Counted from the first letter of the stretch, positions 1 through 6,993 are shown. The stretch: 19,098 nt of DNA from Prevotellaceae bacterium UBA4372 (GCA_002391275.1 DGSC01000049.1:1-19098), one strand, 5' to 3'. Numbers and translations are program-made. The notes: a model not told the origin generated them from the letters alone.

Positions 1-1005
1 CAGGAAGTAGGTCTTGCCAGGCTCGAACATGGTACGGAGGAAGCAATGCTTCCAGTCGCCAAAGAACTCGGTGCTGTTCAGGACAGGAATCTTCACCATG
101 AAGCGTCCCAAGGAGTCCAAGTCAGCATAGGCGCTCTCCTGCTTGTCCGTGAGGAAGTCTTCGTAGCCGAACTCGAAGGTCTGCTTCTTCCCCCACTTTT
201 CGGGGAAATCCTTGATCCAACCTACTACCGTCACGGTGTCTGTCGCATAGCCTGTATCAACGAAGTCTGTACGGGTGTCCTTAGTCGGATAGTCGGGCAG
301 GAAGCGACTGGTGATCATGCTATACGCGGCCTGATGACCACCAATCTGTATCGCGCGCGTATCTTTTTTATTCTTCCCGACTTTGACGTGGAGCTCTTCG
401 CCAGCATTGCTCATGACGATGTCGGCCTCGCCCGTCTTCGGGTTCACGTCGCATCGTTTGTATGTCCAGAACCGGCAGTCGTAGATAGCGCAATCCTCAA
501 AGAAAGCGATCTTCCAATCGCCATTCTCGTCGCGCCAATACGAGGGGAACAGCTGCTTCCAGCGTTCTTCCACGGGCTTGATACCCTTGATTTGGAAAGC
601 ACGTTCGCCATCGCCTTCGATGAAGTCGAACGAGCGGGTGCCCTGCGGCAACGGCTGGAAATGAAAGACGATGTCGCAACGACCGTCACGACCCGTATGG
701 ACGTACTTGTCAAGTTCTATCCCGTCGGCGGACTTCAGGGCATAACGCAGGTAACCTGCCTTCAGGTAGGTGACGCTGACGAATTGGAACTGATAATCCG
801 ACCGCAGCATCACGGTGGCGTACACCACCGTCTCGTCCTCCTTCAGTTCCACCTTCGTCACGTCAAAGGACAGGTTGAAGTAGCCGTCGCCATAGACGTT
901 TCCGTACTCGGTCGTGGGATGCTCCCACACTTGTACCTTCTCTCGTGCCTGCCCTGCCATAGTGGCGAGGGCAAGTAATGCGGTAATGATGGTTCTCTTG
1001 TACAT
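1..1005 (-). CDS. Exported TlpA-family-type protein, N-terminal part (3' end outside window)
   Basis: The frame is open from an ATG at 1005 to the window edge (335 codons, no stop), so the protein is cut at its C-terminus. Residues 1-20 (MYKRTIITALLALATMAGQA) form a signal peptide nearly matching that of the TlpA protein at 2677, and the DNA at both starts is also similar, so the two are tandem paralogues. The rest is beta-rich with many Trp, Tyr and Asp residues and no thioredoxin CxxC motif so far. In Prevotella and Bacteroides, proteins with this kind of N-terminal domain usually end in a TlpA/AhpC-like thioredoxin domain, expected here beyond position 1. This is inferred from the paralogue and the neighbourhood. 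The start lies 13 bases after the end of the broken thioredoxin domain, so the genes are probably co-transcribed. Upstream AAAGG may be the ribosome site. Probable location is the periplasm. Confidence 0.75.
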   Translation of the reverse strand, partial: MYKRTIITALLALATMAGQAREKVQVWEHPTTEYGNVYGDGYFNLSFDVTKVELKEDETVVYATVMLRSDYQFQFVSVTYLKAGYLRYALKSADGIELDKYVHTGRDGRCDIVFHFQPLPQGTRSFDFIEGDGERAFQIKGIKPVEERWKQLFPSYWRDENGDWKIAFFEDCAIYDCRFWTYKRCDVNPKTGEADIVMSNAGEELHVKVGKNKKDTRAIQIGGHQAAYSMITSRFLPDYPTKDTRTDFVDTGYATDTVTVVGWIKDFPEKWGKKQTFEFGYEDFLTDKQESAYADLDSLGRFMVKIPVLNSTEFFGDWKHCFLRTMFEPGKTYFL

Positions 1006-1018
1006 TTACCTTTATCAA

Positions 1019-1402
1019 TTATTTCCCGAAAATCTCTGCGAGTTTCTTATCTATTTCCTCACCACGCAAACCACGGGCAAGGATTGTGCCGTCGGGGGCG
1101 AAGAGGAGCACATAAGGAATGCCGCTGAAATGATATGCATCGGTGGGAGTGTTCTGAGCATTGATTATCTGCGGATATGTAATACCAAGTTACTTGATGG
1201 CTGCTTCGGTGTGGGCTGGCTTGTCGTTGACTGCCACGCCAAGAACTTGCAAGCCTTTCTCCTTGTATTTGTTATAGGTGGCAATGATACTTGGAATCTC
1301 CTCTCGGCAGGGAGCGCACCACGATGCCCAAAAGTCGACGAGCACATATTGTCCACACCCGACATAATCTGAGAGTCATGTTGTCTTTCCCTGATAGACT
1401 AC
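1019..1402 (-). pseudogene. Degraded second TlpA/thioredoxin domain, in frame with the upstream gene
   Basis: Read in the same frame as the gene ending at 1403, this stretch encodes a nearly complete thioredoxin-fold domain. It has the segment SDYVGCGQYVLVDFWASWC, a CAPC redox motif (1307-1318), a Gly-Ile-Pro cis-proline loop and a normal end (LRGEEIDKKLAEIFGK, stop at 1019-1021). Three stops interrupt the frame and there is no frameshift: TAG at 1403-1405, TGA at 1376-1378 and TAA at 1190-1192. Bridging the first stop gives KPFVDF-x-VVYQGKTT-x-LSDYVG, the usual opening of a TlpA domain. Each stop is one substitution from a sense codon expected at its place (for example Glu or Gln, Arg, and Gln, Lys or Glu). 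No start codon lies in front of the domain core, so a separate functional gene is unlikely. I infer recent inactivation of the C-terminal half of a double-thioredoxin protein. Confidence 0.85.
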
Positions 1403-2677
1403 CTAGAAATCTACGAAAGGCTTTTCCGTGTCGTTCTCCTCTACTCGGTTCTGCTGAGCCTCGGCCTTCCAACCCGAAGGTGGGAGCTCTGCCAGACCGA
1501 GAGCCTTGCGGATAAGCGGTTCCAGTTCGTCAACTTCCGTCGAATTGGAAAGTATTTTGCCGTCACGATCGATGAGATACATGCCGCCACCGGCAAAACT
1601 CAATCCGTTCTTCTGCCATACGTTCAGTTCGTCTTTCAGATCGATAAGGTTCTGCCACGGATAGCCGTCCTTCTCTGCGGCTTTTATCATACTGCTTACC
1701 TCATTCTCACGGGCGATGCCAATCACAGAGAATCCCTTATCTTTATATTCTTTGTAGAGCGGGATGAGGTCGCGGCTATGCTGCCGACAGGAACCGCACC
1801 ACGATGCCCAGAGGTCAATGACGACCACCTTGTCACGATAGAGTGACGATACCCACACTTTTTCACCATCAACAGTACGAGCCTCAAAGTCGATGTAGGG
1901 TTTGCCGGGCTTCAGCTTCCAAGCAGCCTCGAGGGTAAGGATGGTATTGTGGATTGAATTCTCGGGATGGAAGTTCTCATAGGCTGAATGATAGAGATTC
2001 ATCAGCTTCGTTTTCTGCTCATCGTGACGAACGCTGTTATATTGCATTTGGTAGACGATGTCGTAAAGCAAGTACTGCATGGGATGGCTGGCATAGTACT
2101 CTAATTCCCAGGAACGGAATTCGTCGTACAATTTCTGATATTCAACCATAAAATCCTGATTGCGTTTCATCAGCAGCGAGTCCTCTTCCGAATTCTTACC
2201 CTGCGCCTGCAACGCCTCCACTCGTGGCCTGATTTCTTCCTTTGCCTGTTTCTCTATAGCATCCATTCTTGAGATGTAAAGTCGCATAGCCTCCTCGTCC
2301 ATCTTGATTTTCAATGCCTGCTCGGGGCCACCGCTGACAATTCGCCATGTGTTGTCATCGAAGCATAGACTTACTGTTGTATTTTCCACGAGGAAAATCT
2401 CGTTTCGCCAGGAGCCTTGCTCCCATTGTACATGCAGAAATACGTTGTACAGACTCATTTTGTCGGTCTCGACATCGCAGGAGAAATGCCCCTGAGCATC
2501 GGCTTTGGCCGTGATGTAATTATCTGATACGCGAATGTCCACACTGGCAGGACAGATGACAATGGTATTACCCTGCGTCGTATCACGTAGTTCGCCCTTG
2601 ATGTGGCATTTTACTTGCCCCTGCGCTGCCATTGCGGCAAGGGCAAGCAGGGCGGTGATAATGCTTGTCTTGTTCAT
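1403..2677 (-). CDS. Exported TlpA-family thiol-disulfide oxidoreductase-like protein (CGSC)
   Basis: This 424-residue protein has a signal peptide (residues 1-20). A DUF4369-like beta region follows (about 22-120), then a Glu/Lys/Gln-rich helical middle (about 125-245) and a TlpA thioredoxin domain (about 258-395). The redox motif is WASWCGSC, with Cys294 and Cys297. Proteins of this kind act in the Bacteroidetes periplasm as thiol-disulfide reductases or in stress responses; the substrate cannot be read from sequence. The cis-proline normally seen before the YLID strand is absent: the loop reads FAGGGMYLID, with Gly at about 364, so activity may be altered. The C-terminal tail after about residue 400 is really the linker into a second thioredoxin domain that now lies behind stop codons. 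The gene starts 51 bases after the PspC gene and probably belongs to the same operon. Confidence 0.88.
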   Translation of the reverse strand: MNKTSIITALLALAAMAAQGQVKCHIKGELRDTTQGNTIVICPASVDIRVSDNYITAKADAQGHFSCDVETDKMSLYNVFLHVQWEQGSWRNEIFLVENTTVSLCFDDNTWRIVSGGPEQALKIKMDEEAMRLYISRMDAIEKQAKEEIRPRVEALQAQGKNSEEDSLLMKRNQDFMVEYQKLYDEFRSWELEYYASHPMQYLLYDIVYQMQYNSVRHDEQKTKLMNLYHSAYENFHPENSIHNTILTLEAAWKLKPGKPYIDFEARTVDGEKVWVSSLYRDKVVVIDLWASWCGSCRQHSRDLIPLYKEYKDKGFSVIGIARENEVSSMIKAAEKDGYPWQNLIDLKDELNVWQKNGLSFAGGGMYLIDRDGKILSNSTEVDELEPLIRKALGLAELPPSGWKAEAQQNRVEENDTEKPFVDF

Positions 2678-2728
2678 GTTCGTTCCATTTTATTTTTGGA
2701 ATATAGCTCCTATGGGATAGTAATGTGT

Positions 2729-4666
2729 TCACTCCGCGCGGGTGATCTGAAAGTCGGTGGCGGAGAACCACTGGCCGAGCCAGGTCTTGCCTGTGAAGGT
2801 ATTGTCGGAGGTCAGGCCATAGCGGATGACGGTGGGAGCAGTGATGCGGATAGGCTCGAAGGCAATGCGATTCCAGCCGTAGCCTTTGTGGTCGTTGGCC
2901 TCAACCAATTCGCATTGCTGATTGCCGTAAGCGACAGAGTCTGAGGAAATAGGAACGTCGTTGTGGTAACGGACGAACTTGTCGGCCTCCACCCAAATGT
3001 CGCCTCCCGTGTTGCCTGTGGCAGGAATCTCCTTGAACTGAGGCTTCTGATTGCCCACGATGGCATAGATGCAAACTCCTGTGCCATTGGCTCGGGCTGC
3101 ACAGGTCAGGCGGTAGGTGCCGGGCTGGAGGGTGTCTGCCCGCTCCACGCGGTAGCGCTGGCGGTGATTGTCATCGTAACAATCGAGATAGCGGACATCG
3201 CGGTCGCCCGTGAGGTGCTCACCATGTGCAGTGAAGCGGTCGTTGCAGCCCTCGGCATTCAGAATCGTCCAGCCGTTGTCTTGCAGGAAATTCCATTCAT
3301 GAGGCTGTACGTAGATGCCATCGTGCGTGTTTTCGGCACGCTCGCGAGCATCGTGTTTTTGCCACTCCTGCCTGCTATACTCCTCCGATGCCTTGATGAG
3401 TTTTGGGAATCCATAACCTATGGCAGCGCTTGCCACAGCCAGTCCGACTATCCACATGACGAGCAGGGCGATGCGCTGGCGATAGGGCATGGAGGGCATC
3501 TGCTTGAACTCGTTCAAGAGGCTGTGGATGAGCGCGTAGGCCGTGATGGCAAGGACGATACCTGCGGCTACCACGAAGATGTAGAAAGGAACGGTCAACG
3601 TAGGAACGAGCGCTGCAAACTCCTCCGTCCGGAAGAAGCTGTCGCCTTCCTTTAGAAATTCAAAAGGATTCACAGCGAAAGCGGTCAGGCAGACAATGCC
3701 GATGAGGCACATGACGGCGAGGAAGGCGCCGAAGGCATAGATGCACCAGCGGAAGAGGGTTGAGATGACCGTCCACAAGGCTACGAAGAAGCCGCCGATG
3801 CAACCAAGGCAACCAGAGGGGCGAGACCCACCCCCCTGCCCCTCCCTGTTAGGGAGGGGAGTAGAATGCACTTGAGAGGAAGCACCTTCTTCACTTATCT
3901 GGTAACCACTCCCTCCCTCATAGGGAGGGCGGGGGGTGGGTCTGCTATTAGCCACTTCCTCCGCCAGATTCTGCGGGTTCACCTCCTTACCCTTCATCCT
4001 CAGCCTATCCTCGGGTGTCTCGGCCACAGGCATGAGTACGGCAAGGACGATGTAGACGATGATGAGGGCGATGCCCCAGTAGTAAATATGGAAGTAGAGG
4101 TGCTGATGAGGCAGGAACCACAGGAAGTTGTACGACGAGCCTGCGAAGGAGAGCAGGACGATGGCGGCATAACCTAAGCGCCACCACAGCACGTCGCCGC
4201 CGAAATAGGCTGCGAAGCCCGAAAGCACGCCCATCAGCTTCTTGTCGTCGGGGTTACGGTAGAGGCGTTTGGAGGACAAGCCCCCAGAGCGGCCCACCCC
4301 TATCCCCTCCCCAAGGGAGGGGGACTCGTTTCCGCTTGTATTCTGCCTCTCTGAACTCCCCTCCCTTGGGGAGGGGTTGGGAGTGGGCCGTTCGTTGGTG
4401 GGCTGCTCCTCCATCTCTTCCGGCCTTCCAATCCTATGGATGACCTCGCGCACGTGATCTATATTTATTGCTTCGACGCCCTTCGCCTTCAATTCATCGA
4501 AGAGCTCGGCGATGCGCGCCTCCAGATCCTCGGCAATCTCCTCGCCGCCCTCACGCGTGCGGAAATAATTACGGAGCGACTGCTCGTAGGTGGCGAGCAT
4601 CTCGTAAGCATCCTCGTCGATGGCGAAGAGGCGCCCACAAAGGTTGATAGTAATATTCTTTTTCAT
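2729..4666 (-). CDS. HAAS/PspC-domain membrane protein with two in-frame palindromic insertions
   Basis: This is a 645-residue protein. Residues 1-90 form an acidic helical domain of the HAAS type, which commonly accompanies PadR regulators. A PspC domain follows (about 130-215; SKRLYRNPDDKKLMGVLSG, then hydrophobic segments). Further membrane segments lie at about 288-330, 353-380 and 398-420. The C-terminal 220 residues are soluble and beta-rich, probably extracytoplasmic. PspC proteins belong to envelope-stress systems, but the exact role here is unknown. Two Pro/Gly-rich inserts (residues 93-126 and about 242-281) come from palindromic DNA repeats lying between domains; both keep the frame open. 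The start codon overlaps the stop of the PadR gene (ATGA), which indicates translational coupling and suggests that PadR senses for or controls this protein. Confidence 0.85.
   Translation of the reverse strand: MKKNITINLCGRLFAIDEDAYEMLATYEQSLRNYFRTREGGEEIAEDLEARIAELFDELKAKGVEAINIDHVREVIHRIGRPEEMEEQPTNERPTPNPSPREGSSERQNTSGNESPSLGEGIGVGRSGGLSSKRLYRNPDDKKLMGVLSGFAAYFGGDVLWWRLGYAAIVLLSFAGSSYNFLWFLPHQHLYFHIYYWGIALIIVYIVLAVLMPVAETPEDRLRMKGKEVNPQNLAEEVANSRPTPRPPYEGGSGYQISEEGASSQVHSTPLPNREGQGGGSRPSGCLGCIGGFFVALWTVISTLFRWCIYAFGAFLAVMCLIGIVCLTAFAVNPFEFLKEGDSFFRTEEFAALVPTLTVPFYIFVVAAGIVLAITAYALIHSLLNEFKQMPSMPYRQRIALLVMWIVGLAVASAAIGYGFPKLIKASEEYSRQEWQKHDARERAENTHDGIYVQPHEWNFLQDNGWTILNAEGCNDRFTAHGEHLTGDRDVRYLDCYDDNHRQRYRVERADTLQPGTYRLTCAARANGTGVCIYAIVGNQKPQFKEIPATGNTGGDIWVEADKFVRYHNDVPISSDSVAYGNQQCELVEANDHKGYGWNRIAFEPIRITAPTVIRYGLTSDNTFTGKTWLGQWFSATDFQITRAE
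3825..3943 (-). repeat. Palindromic GC-rich element inside the PspC gene (copy 2)
   Basis: The ends are inverted repeats: AGACCCACCCCCC at 3825-3837 is matched by its complement at 3931-3943. Each arm also contains its own small hairpin of CCCTCCC facing GGGAGGG. The non-palindromic core is about 45 bases and AT-richer. The element is translated in frame as a Pro-rich then Gly-rich segment (RPTPRPPYEGG ... PLPNREGQGGGSR), residues about 242-281, between the PspC region and the next membrane segments. Its design and reading frame match the element at 4290-4390. It looks like a small non-autonomous REP- or MITE-like repeat; I see no transposase. Confidence 0.85.
4290..4390 (-). repeat. Palindromic GC-rich element inside the PspC gene (copy 1)
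   Basis: Two arms of 35 bases (4290-4324 and 4356-4390) are near-perfect inverted repeats beginning CGGCCCAC. Each contains an inner CCCTCCC/GGGAGGG hairpin, and they are separated by a 31-base core. The element encodes residues 93-126 of the PspC protein, from RPTPNPSPREG to SPSLGEGIGVGR, in the linker between the HAAS and PspC domains. Because the element is palindromic, it offers the same open frame in either orientation. Together with the copy at 3825-3943, it indicates a mobile or spreading repeat tolerated within a coding gene. Confidence 0.87.
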
Positions 4667-4989
4667 TTCTTCAAGTAATTAACGGTGTTAGAAATCTCCC
4701 CCCATGCCTTGTCGAGCTCATCGAGGAACTGCTGTCCAAGTGGGGTCAGCTCATAATATTTACGGGGCGGGCCTTGTGTGCTCTCCTGCCATTCATAGGC
4801 GAGCAGGCCGTCTTTCTTCAGACGCGTCAGCAGCGGGTAGAGCGTACCTTCGACCACCAGCAACTCAGCTTCTTTCAGTTGCTGGATGATATCGGAGGCA
4901 TAGGCCGGTTGCCGCTTCAGCAGCAGCAAGATGCAGTACTCCAGCATCCCCTTGCGCATCTGGGATTTGGCATTTGTTACGTCAACCAT
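4663..4989 (-). CDS. PadR-family transcriptional regulator
   Basis: This 108-residue protein consists of one winged-helix domain of the PadR type. It has the typical opening (MRKGMLEYCILLLLKRQ, residues 11-27), the recognition part (VEGTLYPLLTRLKKDGLL) and the wing with GPPRKYYELTPLGQ, followed by a C-terminal helix that probably dimerises. Family members bind palindromic operators as dimers and usually repress their own operon. The gene ends in ATGA overlapping the HAAS/PspC gene. PadR-HAAS-PspC neighbourhoods recur in Firmicutes and Bacteroidetes, where the regulator controls the membrane partner. A nested inverted repeat lies just upstream (5022-5093) and could be the operator. The start ATG at 4989 fits the family length. 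Confidence 0.93.
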   Translation of the reverse strand: MVDVTNAKSQMRKGMLEYCILLLLKRQPAYASDIIQQLKEAELLVVEGTLYPLLTRLKKDGLLAYEWQESTQGPPRKYYELTPLGQQFLDELDKAWGEISNTVNYLKK

Positions 4990-5021
4990 ATATGCATACG
5001 AATTATCAAATGTGAGATATT

Positions 5022-5093
5022 GAATATAAAATATAAATCAAGGAGCAGATACCCTCTCCTTTTTAGTTTGTTTGTCTACTATATTTTATATTC
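5022..5093. promoter_or_regulatory. Nested inverted repeat upstream of padR-like gene (possible operator)
   Basis: A perfect 14-base inverted repeat, GAATATAAAATATA at 5022-5035 and its complement at 5080-5093, encloses a second, 6-base one (AAGGAG at 5040-5045, CTCCTT at 5056-5061). It fills most of the 119-base gap between the small PspC gene and the PadR gene. PadR proteins bind AT-rich palindromes near their own promoters, so an operator is plausible. The inner hairpin could instead be a weak attenuator. I see no convincing TAnnTTTG box here. Confidence 0.35.
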
Positions 5094-5108
5094 TGCATTT
5101 TCTAATTA

Positions 5109-5297
5109 TTACTCCTGTGGCATGATGACCCATAGAATCAAATAGATGAGGCCACCACAAAACATTGTGCTGACAGTCAGCACGACCAAAACGAGACGCA
5201 GTATGTCTGCATCCCAACCAAAGTGTTCGGCAATGCCTCCGCAAATGCCTGCTAACCATTTGTTGTAACGTGAACGAGTCAGTCTTCCTTGTGCCAT
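5109..5297 (-). CDS. Small PspC-domain membrane protein
   Basis: This 62-residue protein is almost entirely a PspC domain. A basic N-terminus (MAQGRLTRSRYNKW) leads into the PspC core AGICGGIAEHFGWDADILR, then a membrane segment (about 33-58) ending in the typical IMPQE. Stand-alone PspC proteins of this size are common in Bacteroidetes and sit in the inner membrane; the family is named after the phage-shock regulator PspC. The frame could extend upstream to a GTG at 5330, but the ATG at 5297 gives the normal family N-terminus. A good promoter lies at 5386-5416, leaving a leader of about 80 bases. The PadR gene follows after 119 bases, so it may be co-transcribed. Confidence 0.9.
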   Translation of the reverse strand: MAQGRLTRSRYNKWLAGICGGIAEHFGWDADILRLVLVVLTVSTMFCGGLIYLILWVIMPQE

Positions 5298-5385
5298 AAT
5301 CAATGTTGTTTTTGATGTTTTACGATACACGTCCTCACAGCCTCAGGCGTCCCTTAGTCCATGAGAACCTTTGCTTAAGCGGGAA

Positions 5386-5416
5386 CAAATGTAGGCTAAA
5401 TATTAGTACCTTGCAA
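5386..5416 (-). promoter_or_regulatory. Bacteroidetes-type promoter for the PspC/PadR operon
   Basis: On the minus strand, TACATTTG (5393-5386) matches the -7 consensus TAnnTTTG, and TTGC (5416-5413) stands 19 bases upstream at the -33 place. The predicted transcription start is near 5379, about 80 bases before the PspC start codon. Confidence 0.6.
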
Positions 5417-5503
5417 TACATAGTACTTGAATATATCGCAAGGTTAATAATATTTAACAATTTTATCTACAAAACTCTTTGTTGTTTAGGGCTCATTTAA
5501 GCC

Positions 5504-5566
5504 AAAACGGTTGAAGGCGTTGCATTATTCTACCGATGTAGACAATGCAACGCCTTCAACCGTTTT
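5504..5566 (-). terminator. Strong hairpin terminator after panD
   Basis: Perfect 23-base arms (5504-5526 and 5544-5566) run from AAAACGGTTGAAGGCG into an inner TCTAC/GTAGA pairing, giving a stem of about 28 pairs in total. It lies 31 bases beyond the panD stop. Read on the minus strand it ends in only TTTT; on the plus strand it ends in six T. It probably terminates the panC-panD transcript and shields the next promoter at 5386-5416. The stem is longer than most intrinsic terminators, so a dispersed repeat is an alternative. Confidence 0.65.
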
Positions 5567-5597
5567 TTAGTTTAGGTGTTATTCTCTAAGCATTTGA

Positions 5598-5954
5598 TTA
5601 TTTCATTGCAGGCAAGTGGTTTGTTTCATCTGGGAAAATGACCATAGGCTTGAATGATTTGGCTTCTTCCAGTTGCATGTGTGCGTATGCCATAATGATG
5701 ACAACATCTCCGACCTGAACTTTACGGGCGGCAGCACCATTCAAGCAGATGGCACCGCTCCCGCGAGGACCTTTAATAATATATGTATCAAAGCGCTCGC
5801 CGTTCATGTTGTTTACGATATGTACACGCTCGCCGGCAATCAGTCCTGCTGCATCCATGAGATCCTCGTCGATGGTGATGCTTCCCATGTAGTGCAGGTT
5901 TGCTTCGGTAACTGTAGCACAATGGATTTTAGACTTTAGAACTTCTACAAACAT
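5598..5954 (-). CDS. panD: Aspartate 1-decarboxylase
   Basis: PanD converts L-aspartate to beta-alanine, the amine half of pantothenate, in the cytoplasm. It is a self-processing pyruvoyl enzyme. The 118-residue protein has the usual length. The cleavage site HYMGSITID places Gly24-Ser25 exactly where the family cuts to make the pyruvoyl group from Ser25. Lys9, Arg54 and Tyr58, important in the E. coli enzyme, are all present at the expected numbers when translation starts at the ATG at 5954 (MFVEVLKSKIHCATVTEANL). That match decides the start, although the frame is open further upstream. The gene follows panC by 20 bases, so both are in one operon, and a hairpin ends the unit. Confidence 0.98.
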   Translation of the reverse strand: MFVEVLKSKIHCATVTEANLHYMGSITIDEDLMDAAGLIAGERVHIVNNMNGERFDTYIIKGPRGSGAICLNGAAARKVQVGDVVIIMAYAHMQLEEAKSFKPMVIFPDETNHLPAMK

Positions 5955-5974
5955 AACATTCAAGGTCCTAAATA

Positions 5975-6820
5975 TTAATAATGTATGTGGTCGATCAGAC
6001 GAATCGGCTTGGCACCGCAGTAGACAGTGATACAACCTACGACGGATTGAGCATCCTCCCAGTTGCGGATATCTAAGAGTGAGTCAGCATCGACTATTGA
6101 GAAATACTCTACATCGAGCCCTTTCACCGCATTGATTCGGCTGCATACATACTGAATGGTGGCGGTAACGCTGTGGCTCTTGGCAAAATCCTGGCTGGCT
6201 TTCAGAGCTTCATAGATGCGTGGAGCGATAGCACGCTCGTCGGGAGAAAGCAAAGTGTTGCGGCTTGACATGGCAAGGCCGTCGGCTTCTCTGACGACAG
6301 GGCAGGGAACGATTTGAAGCTTGAATCCCAGATCGGCAACCATACGCCTGATGACTGCAATCTGTTGGTAGTCCTTCTCGCCGAAGTAGGCTCTGTCTGG
6401 TTCAACCCAGGCAAAAAGCTTTGATACAATCTGGCATACTCCGTTAAAGTGCCCTGGGCGGCGAGCACCTTCCATTACGGCGTCTGTGGGCGGGTAGGAG
6501 AAATGGCGTGTGTCGGGCTCTGGATATATCTCTTCTACGCTTGGAGCGAATGCAATGTCTGCTCCACATGATTGCAGGAGCGCGCAATCTGCATCAAGCG
6601 TTCGCGGATAGCGTGCAAGATCGTTTTGGTCGTTGAATTGAGTTGGGTTTAGAAAGATGCTAACTACTGTAACATCATTTTCGGCTACAGAGCGCTTCAC
6701 AAGCGACGCATGACCGGCATGCAAGGCACCCATCGTGGGCACCAAACCTACGCTGTGCCCATTGTTGCGTTCGCTGGAAAGAGCAAGTTGCAAATCCTTA
6801 ATAGTTGTTATTATTTTCAT
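5975..6820 (-). CDS. panC: Pantothenate synthetase (pantoate-beta-alanine ligase)
   Basis: PanC joins pantoate and beta-alanine with ATP, through a pantoyl-adenylate, to give pantothenate, the precursor of coenzyme A. The 281-residue protein has the nucleotidyltransferase signatures: PTMGALHAGH (28-37, HIGH-type), NPTQFN (59-63), GEKDYQQ (147-153) and AMSSRN (183-188, KMSKS-equivalent). The ATG at 6820 (MKIITTIKDL) is preferred over one at 6832, because the family begins there and because a -7 box at 6830-6837 covers the upstream ATG. PanD, which supplies its beta-alanine, is encoded 20 bases downstream. The gene is divergent from the GT5-like gene at 7022. No panB or panE is visible here. 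Confidence 0.98.
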   Translation of the reverse strand: MKIITTIKDLQLALSSERNNGHSVGLVPTMGALHAGHASLVKRSVAENDVTVVSIFLNPTQFNDQNDLARYPRTLDADCALLQSCGADIAFAPSVEEIYPEPDTRHFSYPPTDAVMEGARRPGHFNGVCQIVSKLFAWVEPDRAYFGEKDYQQIAVIRRMVADLGFKLQIVPCPVVREADGLAMSSRNTLLSPDERAIAPRIYEALKASQDFAKSHSVTATIQYVCSRINAVKGLDVEYFSIVDADSLLDIRNWEDAQSVVGCITVYCGAKPIRLIDHIHY

Positions 6821-6829
6821 TTCGTTGAA

Positions 6830-6837
6830 CAAAGTTA
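6830..6837 (-). promoter_or_regulatory. Candidate -7 box for panC-panD, nearly leaderless
   Basis: TAACTTTG on the minus strand is an exact TAnnTTTG match. A start about six bases downstream would leave only about 3-6 bases before the panC ATG at 6820. No good -33 TTTG is seen at the normal distance, so the call is tentative. Confidence 0.45.
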
Positions 6838-6959
6838 GTGATTACCATAAATCACTTTCATAAAACGCCGCAAAATAACACAATAATTGCCAAACAGCGA
6901 AGGAAAAGTGTAAAATAAATACAAAAAAACACCTTTTCAAACGTTTTAAGCGGGAAAAG

Positions 6960-6993
6960 TTTGCAAATAGCCCGAGTTTTTTCTATATCTTTG
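6960..6993 (+). promoter_or_regulatory. Promoter for the GT5-like / DUF4270 genes
   Basis: TTTG at 6960-6963 and TATCTTTG at 6986-6993 match the Bacteroidetes -33 and -7 elements, with a slightly long 22-base spacer. The predicted start near 7000 leaves a leader of about 20 bases before the ATG at 7022. Confidence 0.6.

Noticed and set aside
46..978. Long open frame on the plus strand (310 codons)
   Set aside because: It is antisense to the minus-strand signal-peptide protein, whose open frame continues to the window edge and has a clear paralogue; the plus-strand translation has no recognisable features.
1291..1515. Small plus-strand frame over the broken thioredoxin domain
   Set aside because: It is antisense to sequence with clear thioredoxin motifs and has no support of its own.
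1019..2677. Stop-codon reassignment or programmed readthrough
   Set aside because: All three different stop codons interrupt the domain and are used as normal stops by other genes here, so recoding of one codon cannot restore it.
2963..3655. Plus-strand open frame of 230 codons
   Set aside because: It is the antisense shadow of the HAAS/PspC gene, whose minus-strand frame has clear domains.
5298..5330. Upstream GTG start for the small PspC protein
   Set aside because: It would add 11 residues outside the family pattern; the ATG at 5297 gives the typical N-terminus.
6900..6940. Imperfect hairpin GAAAAGTGT/ACACCTTTTC between panC and the GT5-like gene
   Set aside because: It is short, bulged and AT-rich with a long loop, lying upstream of both promoters; not distinguishable from chance.
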